Shown: piece after piece, positions 45,707-51,257 of the stretch
How the letters are laid out: each line of letters starts with the position of its first letter
Numbering within the stretch: position 1 is the stretch's first letter
Assembly (NCBI GenBank): GCA_003577105.1
Contig: QEUQ01000013.1
Location: 1-51,257, forward strand
Origin: Acidobacteriota bacterium
GTDB lineage: Bacteria; Actinomycetota; Acidimicrobiia; ATN3
Length of the DNA stretch: 51,257 nucleotides
Direction of reading: 5' to 3'
Program-made: the position numbers and the translations under genes
The notes under the pieces: generated by a model
Database searches by the model: none
What the model was told of the DNA's origin: nothing
Seen by the model: the letters and a program-made list of their open reading frames with translations, nothing else

Positions 45707-46297
45707 TCAGTTGTACCTGTTCATCGCAGACTCGATACCTTCGCCAGCAATCGCCTCAACAGCATCCGCCGCGTCGCTTATCGCCAAGGCAATCTCATCT
45801 CGCTCAGACTTGGCGAAGCGGCGCAGGACAAAGTCGGCGGGGTCCATTTGCCCAGGTGGCCTTCCAATTCCGACTCTCACCCGGGCGAAATCATCAGTTC
45901 CAAGACGCTTCACAATTGACTCCAGACCCCTGTGCCCGCCGGTGCCTCCCTGGGCCTTGATTCGAATCTTGCCCAATGGCAGGTCCAGGTCATCGTGGAC
46001 AACGACTAACGATTCGGGACTCGCCGAGAAATGCTTGAGGATGCGCGAAACCGGTTCGCCGCTCTCATTCATGTACGACGAGGGAATTGCCAGGCAGATG
46101 TGACCGGATCGTGCCGCGCGCGCCTTGGATCGAATCGACTTGAGCTTGAGATCCAGACGCCTCACAAGCTCTTCAAGCACCATGGCACCGGCGTTATGGC
46201 GCGTATCGGAATACTCGGGGCCGGGATTGCCCAAGCCGACTACGACAATCCCACAAGTCGTCTCTGAATCTCTGGCACCGGAATCCATTGTGGACAA
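45707..46297 (-). CDS. pth: Peptidyl-tRNA hydrolase
   Basis: 196 residues. It frees tRNA from aborted peptidyl-tRNA. [20 protein letters not shown] holds the catalytic-type His and the Asn; [24 protein letters not shown] and [12 protein letters not shown] are conserved. TTG 46297 is four bases after GGAGG; ATG 46288 is thirteen bases after it, so either may be the start. The gene follows rplY by 30 bp, the usual rplY-pth pair. Confidence 0.94.
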   Translation of the reverse strand: MSTMDSGARDSETTCGIVVVGLGNPGPEYSDTRHNAGAMVLEELVRRLDLKLKSIRSKARAARSGHICLAIPSSYMNESGEPVSRILKHFSASPESLVVVHDDLDLPLGKIRIKAQGGTGGHRGLESIVKRLGTDDFARVRVGIGRPPGQMDPADFVLRRFAKSERDEIALAISDAADAVEAIAGEGIESAMNRYN

Positions 46298-46327
46298 GGC
46301 GCCTCCAGCGACCTCGGCCCGTCGGCC

Positions 46328-47014
46328 TCAGCCTTCGGCTTCTCCGCCGCCTTCCCCGCCCTCGGTGGCAGGTGCTGCCTCGGCTTCGCCCGCTTCGCCC
46401 GCTTCGCCTTCGAGCTCCACACCTTCGCCCTCGAGCTCTTCCTCGAGCTCGACAACCGGAGGTGGAACGACTACTGCGATCGACTCATCTTGGTCCGTAA
46501 CGAGAAGAACACCTTCGGGCATCTCGATGTCGCCCGCCTTGAGGGAGTCGCCCACTTCGGCCATTGAGTCGAGTGGGAGTTCTAGCGCCGAAGGCACCTC
46601 TGTCGGGAGGCAGCTCACCACTACCGACACCGCGTGGGTCTCGATGATCATGCCCAGTCCCACGGCGGGCGAATCGCCCACGAGGTGCACCGGAACATTG
46701 GCTTCAATCGCCTCAAAGCGGCTGATCGCTACGAAATCGACATGCAGAAGGTCTCCCCTGACGGGGTCTCTTTGAAGCTCGCGGGCCAAGGTCAGCGCGG
46801 GTTCAGAAGTGCCCTCAACCTCAAGATTGATCAGCACGTTCTTGCCCGCCTCGGTTGACAGGGCGGCGTTCAGTTCACGCCTGTCCACAGATACCGATAC
46901 TGGTTCGGAGCCACGGCCGTAAACAATTGCTGGTACCTGGCCTTGGCGGCGCAATCTACGGGATGCGCGCGTTCCGCCTTCGCGTCCTGTGTTTGCCTTT
47001 AGAGTTATTTCCAC
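46328..47014 (-). CDS. rplY: 50S ribosomal protein L25/general stress protein Ctc
   Basis: About 228 residues of the long Ctc form: an N-terminal 5S rRNA-binding domain (ITLKANTGREGGTRASRRLR, GQVPAIVYGRG), the TL5-type C-terminal domain (DSMAEVGDSLKAGDIEMPEG), and an acidic Glu/Gly/Ala tail. The open frame extends to 47320, but GTG 47014 has AAGGGG six bases upstream and starts exactly at the domain. It is divergent from the membrane protein at 47156. Confidence 0.92.
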   Translation of the reverse strand: MEITLKANTGREGGTRASRRLRRQGQVPAIVYGRGSEPVSVSVDRRELNAALSTEAGKNVLINLEVEGTSEPALTLARELQRDPVRGDLLHVDFVAISRFEAIEANVPVHLVGDSPAVGLGMIIETHAVSVVVSCLPTEVPSALELPLDSMAEVGDSLKAGDIEMPEGVLLVTDQDESIAVVVPPPVVELEEELEGEGVELEGEAGEAGEAEAAPATEGGEGGGEAEG

Positions 47015-47068
47015 TTGAGTCCCCTTGGGGGCGCGATCGGTCGTCCTTGACGAGTGTGGGTGAGACAC

Positions 47069-47099
47069 ATTATCAGCGAATTGGGTGCGCCACGTCCAA
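47069..47099 (-). promoter_or_regulatory. Possible promoter for rplY-pth
   Basis: On the minus strand GATAAT (47074-47069) matches five of six bases of the -10 consensus. TTGGAC (47099-47094) lies 19 bases upstream and is a weak -35. Distance to GTG 47014 is about 55 bases. It is plausible in the 141-bp divergent region but unproven. Confidence 0.3.
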
Positions 47100-47155
47100 G
47101 TTCCTGGTTGATGTGCGTACCGTGGCGCAAGCAAGGGGCGAGCGCTGAGATCCTG

Positions 47156-47743
47156 ATGACGGCCAGCTCTCCCCCGCAGCCCTTGGTTGTGCCGCAAGCA
47201 GTTGCGGGCGCGAATGAGGACGCGCTCCGATGGACAGCGCAAATCGCAACTGGCGGTGAGACCCCCTACGACTCCCCCAAGATCACGGGCGACATTGCGA
47301 CAGTTGAAATGCGTCCGCACGTACCCTCACCTGCGACTCCGGGGTATCTGTGGTTTCCTCTCGAAGCTTTCTCCCGACGCGGCCTCCGCGATCGGCAGAT
47401 GCGCCAGATTGCCCTTGCCGTGTGGCGGGCATCGGTTTGGAATACATGGCGGTCTCACTACCGAAGCTACTGCGCTTCTGCCTGGGTAGCCTGGTTCTTC
47501 GCCGCGTGGATTGCCATGTCCTCGGGTGGTGATCGACTCGCAGGTATCGAAGCGATCTCGTTCCTGTTTGAGATGACCCTTCTCTTCACGCCTGCCCTAT
47601 CATTTGCCGCGCTTTGCCTTGCAGCCTGCCGGACGATTCGCCAGGTGATCTTGTCCAAGGTCTTCGCCGTGCTTGCTGTTGCGTTCTGCGGGCTGACACT
47701 CTTCGCATTGTCGGTCCCGATGCTCAATTCCTGGGTCGGGTAA
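47156..47743 (+). CDS. Membrane protein of unknown function
   Basis: 195 residues. A soluble N-terminal 90 residues is followed by a Trp/Arg-rich amphipathic stretch (WRASVWNTWRSHYRSY) and about three membrane helices (SAWVAWFFAAWIAMSS, FTPALSFAALCLAACR and VFAVLAVAFCGLTLFALSV). No family recognised. ATG 47156 has GAGA upstream; the open frame back to 47054 enters the rplY leader. It ends just before the vapBC operator. Confidence 0.6.
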   Translation: MTASSPPQPLVVPQAVAGANEDALRWTAQIATGGETPYDSPKITGDIATVEMRPHVPSPATPGYLWFPLEAFSRRGLRDRQMRQIALAVWRASVWNTWRSHYRSYCASAWVAWFFAAWIAMSSGGDRLAGIEAISFLFEMTLLFTPALSFAALCLAACRTIRQVILSKVFAVLAVAFCGLTLFALSVPMLNSWVG

Positions 47744-47744
47744 T

Positions 47745-47769
47745 CCGAGTACTGGTGTATACTCGGTGT
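47745..47769 (+). promoter_or_regulatory. vapBC promoter with overlapping operator
   Basis: A perfect inverted repeat, CCGAGTA (47745-47751) and TACTCGG (47760-47766) with an 8-bp spacer, overlaps a -10 hexamer TATACT (47758-47763). The ATG of vapB starts six bases after that hexamer, where transcription should begin, so the mRNA would be leaderless. An operator covering the -10 fits autorepression by the VapBC complex, the usual control of these modules. Confidence 0.6.
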
Positions 47770-47973
47770 ATGTCACGCACCAACATCGACATCGACGACG
47801 ATGCCTGCAAAGCAGTCATTGACCGCTACCACCTAAAGACAAAGCGGGAGGCTGTCAATCTCGCCTTGCGTCTGATTGCCGCAGAGCCACTTGACCTAGA
47901 TGAAGCACGGTCTCTCAGAGGCTCCGGGTGGGACGGCGACCTCGACGAAATGCGTTGCGGCCAACCCGGGTGA
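47770..47973 (+). CDS. vapB: VapB-family antitoxin
   Basis: 67 residues: an N-terminal ribbon-helix-helix DNA-binding part (MSRTNIDIDDDACKAVIDRY, then TKREAVNLALRLIA) and an acidic toxin-binding tail with ARSLRGSGWDGDLDEM, the motif that reaches into the VapC active site in this antitoxin group. The start ATG is at the predicted transcription start. Its TGA overlaps the VapC GTG (GTGA). It is expected to neutralise VapC and repress its own promoter. Confidence 0.9.
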   Translation: MSRTNIDIDDDACKAVIDRYHLKTKREAVNLALRLIAAEPLDLDEARSLRGSGWDGDLDEMRCGQPG

Positions 47974-48359
47974 TCCTTCTCGACACATCGGCCTGGGTCG
48001 AGTTCTTACGGGATACGGGCAGCAGAGTCTGTGAGCAAGTTGATCAACTTCTCGAAGCCGAGATTGCAACGTGTGACGCCATACGAATGGAGGTGCTCGC
48101 TGGGGCGCGCAATGCGAGACACCTCACCGAGCTTCGCCGCTTGCTCGCACGAGCCTCGCTACTCCCAATCGAGCCTGCCGACTTTGAGGAAGCTGCCGCT
48201 CTCTACAGATCCTGTCGCGAGAATGGCGAAACGGTTCGCAAGTTAATGGACTGCCTGATTGCGGCCGGTGCGATCCGAGCAGGGGTGCCAGTGCTCCAAG
48301 CCGACGTGGATTTCGAGACCCTGGCCCGCCACACCCCTCTTCAGCTCTACGGGGATTAG
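47970..48359 (+). CDS. vapC: VapC PIN-domain ribonuclease toxin
   Basis: 129 residues. The PIN acidic residues are present: Asp5 in ILLDTSAWVEFL, Glu in RMEVLAGARN, Asp in MDCLIAAGA and Asp in QADVDFETLA. VapC toxins cleave tRNA or rRNA. The start is GTG 47970 in a GTGA overlap with vapB. The reading frame and active site look intact, so the module is probably functional. Confidence 0.92.
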   Translation: MILLDTSAWVEFLRDTGSRVCEQVDQLLEAEIATCDAIRMEVLAGARNARHLTELRRLLARASLLPIEPADFEEAAALYRSCRENGETVRKLMDCLIAAGAIRAGVPVLQADVDFETLARHTPLQLYGD

Positions 48360-48375
48360 GCGCAGTTGATGTACT

Positions 48376-48395
48376 CCCGGCCGGGCACGGCCGGG
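48376..48395. terminator. GC hairpin between vapC and the RelE remnant
   Basis: CCCGGCC (48376-48382) and GGCCGGG (48389-48395) form a perfect 7-bp stem with a 6-nt loop, between the vapC stop (48359) and the convergent RelE remnant stop (48405). No T-tract follows, so it is probably a transcription block or mRNA 3' stabiliser. Confidence 0.5.
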
Positions 48396-48402
48396 TCCTC
48401 AT

Positions 48403-48510
48403 TCACCGTGTTCGGTAGATGTCACTGCGATGCGCGATCGACTCGATGTAGACGGTACGGTCCCGCTCGTCAATGCGATAGATAACGCGAAAATCCCCTC
48501 GTCGCGACAT
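48403..48510 (-). pseudogene. C-terminal remnant of a RelE/ParE-type toxin
   Basis: The frame GDFRVIYRIDERDRTVYIES, then IAHRSDIYRTR and TGA (48405-48403) is the C-terminal half of a RelE/ParE toxin: the RGD[YF]RV strand and the HRxDIYR end. The N-terminal half and any antitoxin gene are missing. The match ends at the left inverted repeat of the ISL3-family element, and an ATG inside that repeat gives a 35-residue open frame. The toxin gene was probably broken by the insertion or a later deletion. Confidence 0.72.
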
Positions 48511-48517
48511 CGTGGGA
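48496..48517. repeat. Left inverted repeat of the ISL3 element
   Basis: 22 bp matching the right end at 18 positions; the perfect core is TCGCGACATCGTGGG. It forms the junction with the RelE remnant. Confidence 0.78.
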
Positions 48518-48543
48518 TGATCGCTCCATCTCGGTGAAGAACA

Positions 48544-49761
48544 TCATGCAGCAGCCGGGCTGATCAAGAGAGTCCTCGCCGCAAAGTTGTCTGGATTCTT
48601 GAAGCCGTAGGCCGTCCGTTTCAGCACCTCTACCTTGGCCATCCGCCCCTCCAGGGGTCCGTTGGTCCTCCTGTCGACCTCATGGAAGGCGACGATCTCG
48701 TCGGCCCAGGCGGCCAGGGTCTTGATGACAGTGCGGAACTCCGCAATAGGGTTCTCGGTCATGTGAATCGCCCAGTCATCTAGCGCGGAGTCAGCCGCGG
48801 TCTCATCGCCGGCCTCATAGAAGCGATGGAACCTTTGGACAACCTCCCAGGCTCGGGCGAGCTCGGGGTATCGGCCAAGGACGCGTGCAACTGCCTCGGC
48901 TTCCTTTGATGTCAGGTGATCGGCCCGCTTGGCTGTGAGGTAGCGGGTTGCAAAGACCTCAGGCTCAAACGCTGGGCGAGTCCCCTTCGGACCCCGGCGC
49001 TGGATGCGCCGTCGAACCTCGGTCCGGGCGCCAAGGACGAGGCGGACGACATGGAATCTGTCGACGACATGGGTTGCACCGGAAAGATGGCGTCTGATCG
49101 CGGCCCGATACGAAGACGACATGTCGGTGACGACCACATCTACACCCTTACACCACTTCGGACCGCGCTCGGCGAGCCAGGTGCCGACCTGTAGTGAGGT
49201 ACGGCCACGGATCATCGCTATCACCGCGCCACTCTCGCCGTCAGAGAAGACCGTCATGTAGCGGTGACTCCCCTTTCTCATCGACTTCTCGTCGATCAAC
49301 AGGACCTTGGGGGCCTTGGCGCGGCGGCGCTTCGCCGCGATCTCTGCGGCGGTCTTCACCCAGGCCATCACGAGAGCCCAACAAAGGAAGTAGCGACGGG
49401 AGACTGCACTGATCGTCGACTCCCTCGCTTCACGCGTCGCTGTTGTCTGGAGCCGACGGGTAACAAGGCGCCGGGTGCCGACAAATTGGGGATGACATTC
49501 GGTGTGGCGCTCGGAACAGTTCGCGCAGGAGAAGCGACGGCGATGCCAGATGAGCGTCGCCTGCCTCCCGCCATAGGGGAGATCGCGCACCTTGGTCCGC
49601 TTCACCTCGTGCACCTTGTTTGTCTTCCACCCACACCACGGGCATCTCGAGACCGAGGAGATCGACGCGACCTCAACACTGAGCTGGTTGTCTTGGTCGT
49701 CCACGTCAAGAACGCGCACGCCACTTATCCGAAGACGTATATTCATCGAGTCGACTGCCAC
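48544..49761 (-). CDS. ISL3-family transposase
   Basis: 405 residues. An N-terminal zinc-finger region (CPWCGWKTNKVHE, then CANCSERHTEC) precedes the catalytic core with LLIDEKSMRKGSHRYMTVFS, VVTDMSSSYRAAIRR and a C-terminal acidic helix region (TNGPLEGRMAKVEVLKRTAY, NPDNFAARTLL). These fit the DDE ISL3 group. The frame is intact, so it could still act. It reads away from the RHS side and ends just inside the left terminal repeat. Confidence 0.92.
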   Translation of the reverse strand: MAVDSMNIRLRISGVRVLDVDDQDNQLSVEVASISSVSRCPWCGWKTNKVHEVKRTKVRDLPYGGRQATLIWHRRRFSCANCSERHTECHPQFVGTRRLVTRRLQTTATREARESTISAVSRRYFLCWALVMAWVKTAAEIAAKRRRAKAPKVLLIDEKSMRKGSHRYMTVFSDGESGAVIAMIRGRTSLQVGTWLAERGPKWCKGVDVVVTDMSSSYRAAIRRHLSGATHVVDRFHVVRLVLGARTEVRRRIQRRGPKGTRPAFEPEVFATRYLTAKRADHLTSKEAEAVARVLGRYPELARAWEVVQRFHRFYEAGDETAADSALDDWAIHMTENPIAEFRTVIKTLAAWADEIVAFHEVDRRTNGPLEGRMAKVEVLKRTAYGFKNPDNFAARTLLISPAAA

Positions 49762-49860
49762 GGGGCTCTCCTTGGTCTTGGTGTGTTTCCACTTACCAAG
49801 ATGGAGGGCCTTGTGGCGTTAAGGGCGGATTTCGAGATCAGCCGCTCACACCAGGGCCGA

Positions 49861-49882
49861 CCCCACGATGTCGCGAAGAGCC
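49861..49882. repeat. Right inverted repeat of the ISL3 element
   Basis: Reverse complement begins GGCTCTTCGCGACATCGTGG, typical of ISL3-type ends in actinobacteria (from memory). It lies 100 bp before the transposase start. Confidence 0.78.
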
Positions 49883-50004
49883 CGATTCACTACGGTGACC
49901 GGATTGCGAACAACATTTGATGATGAGCATCACGTCCGTTTACACAGACAATCTGACAGTCCCGTTCTTGGATCAGGTTCAGGACCGGCAACCACGCGGC
50001 ACAG
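49883..50004. other. Flank between the IS element and the four-TM gene
   Basis: 122 bp with no credible gene, repeat or antitoxin remnant. The minus-strand reading does not continue the RelE frame found on the other side of the element. Confidence 0.5.
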
Positions 50005-50430
50005 CTACTCGGACCCCCTCTCCACCTGAACGCCAATCCGCCTCCACGAGTACGTCAACAACACCATAATCCCGCTGCCCGCGATTACGGCTACTAGTGG
50101 TCGAACGTACCCTCTACTCGGCTCAATAACCAGTACTAATGCGAGAAACGCCGATGAGCCCGCCAACACCGAAACAATTCTTTGGGTTCCTCCATGCACT
50201 CCGTTGCGGCCAGTCGCCCGCGCGACAACGTCCACCATGAGAGCGAGGCACGAACCAAACGACAAGACCACTCCCATTCGAATTGCCTCGTCGTGACCTG
50301 GAGCGATCGCTCCGGCCATCACAATCAAGACGACTGTCAGGATGTCCGCGAAGCTGAGCCCTCTTCCGCCATGAACGGCCCGTTTGACGAGGGCGTCGTT
50401 GCTACGTTCAGCGCGGCCATTGCCCTCCAT
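50005..50430 (-). CDS. Four-TM protein beside the RHS gene, candidate immunity protein
   Basis: About 141 residues with a basic N-terminus and four membrane helices (FADILTVVLIVMAGAIA, VVLSFGSCLALMVDVV, IVSVLAGSSAFLALVLVI, LVAVIAGSGIMVLLTY). No family recognised. ATG 50430 lies 11 bp after the RHS stop, on the same strand; the longer frame to 50514 overlaps the RHS gene. Small unrelated proteins directly after an RHS C-terminus are usually immunity proteins, and a membrane immunity would suit a membrane- or periplasm-acting toxin. That role is inference. Confidence 0.6.
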   Translation of the reverse strand: MEGNGRAERSNDALVKRAVHGGRGLSFADILTVVLIVMAGAIAPGHDEAIRMGVVLSFGSCLALMVDVVARATGRNGVHGGTQRIVSVLAGSSAFLALVLVIEPSRGYVRPLVAVIAGSGIMVLLTYSWRRIGVQVERGSE

Positions 50431-50441
50431 CGGTGGCACGC

Positions 50442-51257
50442 CTAACCGCGAATCATTTGCGAGTTTGCCTGTACAAATGCTCCTCCAGCACACGCCACGA
50501 CAAAGCCCTTCCACCCCGTGGCGGCACTAACGACCGCATTGATTCCTAAGTCGACCCAGTCAATCCTGGGTTCGCGCCAGTATGAAGTGCGAGGAGAGAG
50601 ACATGCCCTGGCAACCTTTGCGAAATTGACACGGTCTCCTCTAAACCACCCAACGGGTCCAAACAGAGAACCAGCGACGTATCGCTTCAGATCTCGCCCA
50701 AACATCTCTGGCCAGTCAATACCGCCCCTCCCCGACGTAGGATCACCGAAGCTAGCACCGCTACCGTCACCAGCATCGCCGAAGTGACATGCCGCATCGA
50801 TAATCTCCTGCACACCGGCGGCAATCCCCTGTTCACAAATCACCCTATCGACCTCAGGGGATGTCTGGCAGTTCGGGTTCTGATAGACAGTGCAAATGTG
50901 ATGCATCCCACTCACATCGAGCCGATTGATCGGATCGCCGCTCGTGTACTCATAATCATTGGCAGATCCGCCGGTGATCGGATCACGGGATAAGAACCGC
51001 CCCAACTTGGGCTGATACATCCTTGCTCCCATGTGAATGAGCCCGGTTGCCGGATTGGTGATGCGCTTATGTGCCCCTACGAATCCATATTGGGGAAGCT
51101 GTGAGCTCTGAGATGTGATCTCACCGTATTCGGAGTAGTTGGCTTGGAATCCGACGTTACCGGCTCCATCGGCAATTGCCCGTGTATCTCCACGCTGGTC
51201 GAAGTAGTGATATGCAATCTCGGTCTCTTGGCCTGATGTAGATGCCGTTGCGATGAG
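50442..51257 (-). CDS. C-terminal part of an RHS-repeat protein with variable tip (5' partial)
   Basis: The frame is open to the window edge, 271 residues visible. The RHS-associated core is clear: YHYFDQRGDTRAI, the LPQYGFVGAHKR segment, TGLIHMGARMYQPKLGRFLS, RDPITGGSANDYEYTSGDP and NRLDVSG. After the core (about residue 117 of the visible part) comes a 154-residue variable domain with six cysteines (HIC, PNC, VIC, AAC, RAC, VAC) that I do not recognise. In RHS polymorphic toxins this position holds the toxin. The hydrophobic C-terminal part (VVSAATGWKGFVVACAGGA) could be membrane-active. The protein start lies beyond the window. Confidence 0.88.
   Translation of the reverse strand, partial: LIATASTSGQETEIAYHYFDQRGDTRAIADGAGNVGFQANYSEYGEITSQSSQLPQYGFVGAHKRITNPATGLIHMGARMYQPKLGRFLSRDPITGGSANDYEYTSGDPINRLDVSGMHHICTVYQNPNCQTSPEVDRVICEQGIAAGVQEIIDAACHFGDAGDGSGASFGDPTSGRGGIDWPEMFGRDLKRYVAGSLFGPVGWFRGDRVNFAKVARACLSPRTSYWREPRIDWVDLGINAVVSAATGWKGFVVACAGGAFVQANSQMIRG

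Larger units (their letters stand above)
48496..49882 (-). mobile_element. ISL3-family insertion sequence
   Basis: A 1387-bp element with one transposase gene and 22-bp terminal inverted repeats: 48496-48517 on the plus strand and 49882-49861 on the minus strand share TCGCGACATCGTGGG and 18 of 22 positions overall. The outer two bases of the left end are CC instead of GG. The flanks (GCGAAAAT... left, CGATTCAC right) show no 8-bp target duplication, so the copy is old or rearranged. Confidence 0.82.

Noticed and set aside
47015-47320. N-terminal extension of rplY
   Set aside because: The extension shows no L25-like sequence and crosses the divergent promoter; GTG 47014 has a good ribosome site and starts the domain.
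48488-49890. Target-site duplication around the ISL3 element
   Set aside because: The eight bases on either side do not match in any nearby alignment.
49264-49920. Plus-strand frame across the transposase
   Set aside because: It is antisense to an intact transposase with clear zinc-finger and DDE-type motifs.
49883-50004. Antitoxin or N-terminal part of the broken RelE gene beyond the IS element
   Set aside because: Translation of this flank in three minus-strand frames gives no RelE, RelB or Phd-like sequence.

Overview
This is a chromosomal segment of a moderately high-GC (about 60%) bacterium, almost certainly an actinobacterium (Actinomycetota), probably a little-studied or uncultured lineage. 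The support is gene content and order: topA with tmk and holB, a STAS protein at topA, a Tad/Flp pilus locus whose tadZ (ssd-like) gene diverges from a HAD-IB hydrolase gene as in Mycobacterium (Rv3655c-Rv3661, from memory), a two-copy glnE, mfd / SurA-like lipoprotein / mazG, and rplY-pth. Genes are tightly packed, with many 1-4 bp ATGA, GTGA, TAATG or TGATG overlaps and frequent GTG/TTG starts. No rRNA or tRNA gene and no CRISPR array was seen, and no gene-free stretch exceeds 300 bp.

Layout. 1-156: tail of an unidentified gene and a hairpin. 157-8097 (minus): a seven-gene run, STAS protein, topA, MFS permease, tmk, holB, acyl-CoA ligase, methyltransferase. 8152-9722 (plus): a lipoprotein and an LCP-family envelope enzyme. 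9723-10708: greA and a LOG-fold protein. 10730-15091 (minus): Tad/Flp locus (tadZ, tadA, tadB, tadC, a pilin-like peptide, tadE). 15153-15252: five 20-bp tandem units in the divergent tadZ/HAD region. 15363-16157 (plus): HAD-IB hydrolase. 16161-21726 (minus): nadE, a 1285-residue fused ABC exporter and a 27-residue membrane micropeptide. 21784-24726 (plus): glnE. 24714-30127 (minus): accessory block with two TetR regulators, HEAT protein, duplicated 4-TM protein, acyltransferase and APH/P-loop protein. 30295-38015 (plus): envelope block of MoxR ATPase, DUF58, TgpA-like pseudo-transglutaminase, M23 protein with repeated modules, DUF4349. 38043-47014 (minus): mazG, PPIase-like lipoprotein, mfd, a chemoreceptor, pth, rplY. 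47156-51257: membrane protein, vapBC, a RelE/ParE remnant cut by an ISL3-family element, then a four-TM protein beside the C-terminal end of an RHS protein that runs off the window.

How it fits together. Most of the window is housekeeping (replication, nucleotide metabolism, NAD and nitrogen control, transcription-coupled repair, ribosome rescue) interleaved with envelope functions. The less ordinary parts are: a STAS protein lacking the phosphorylatable Ser/Thr; a TadZ without a P-loop lysine; an ABC exporter with one consensus and one degenerate ATP site; a micropeptide coupled to it; a TgpA-like protein with catalytic Cys and His replaced inside a MoxR-DUF58 operon; a vapB gene that looks leaderless with an operator over its -10; and an RHS C-terminal domain with an adjacent membrane protein that could be a toxin-immunity pair. 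Functions are inferred from recognised motifs only; no database search was run.
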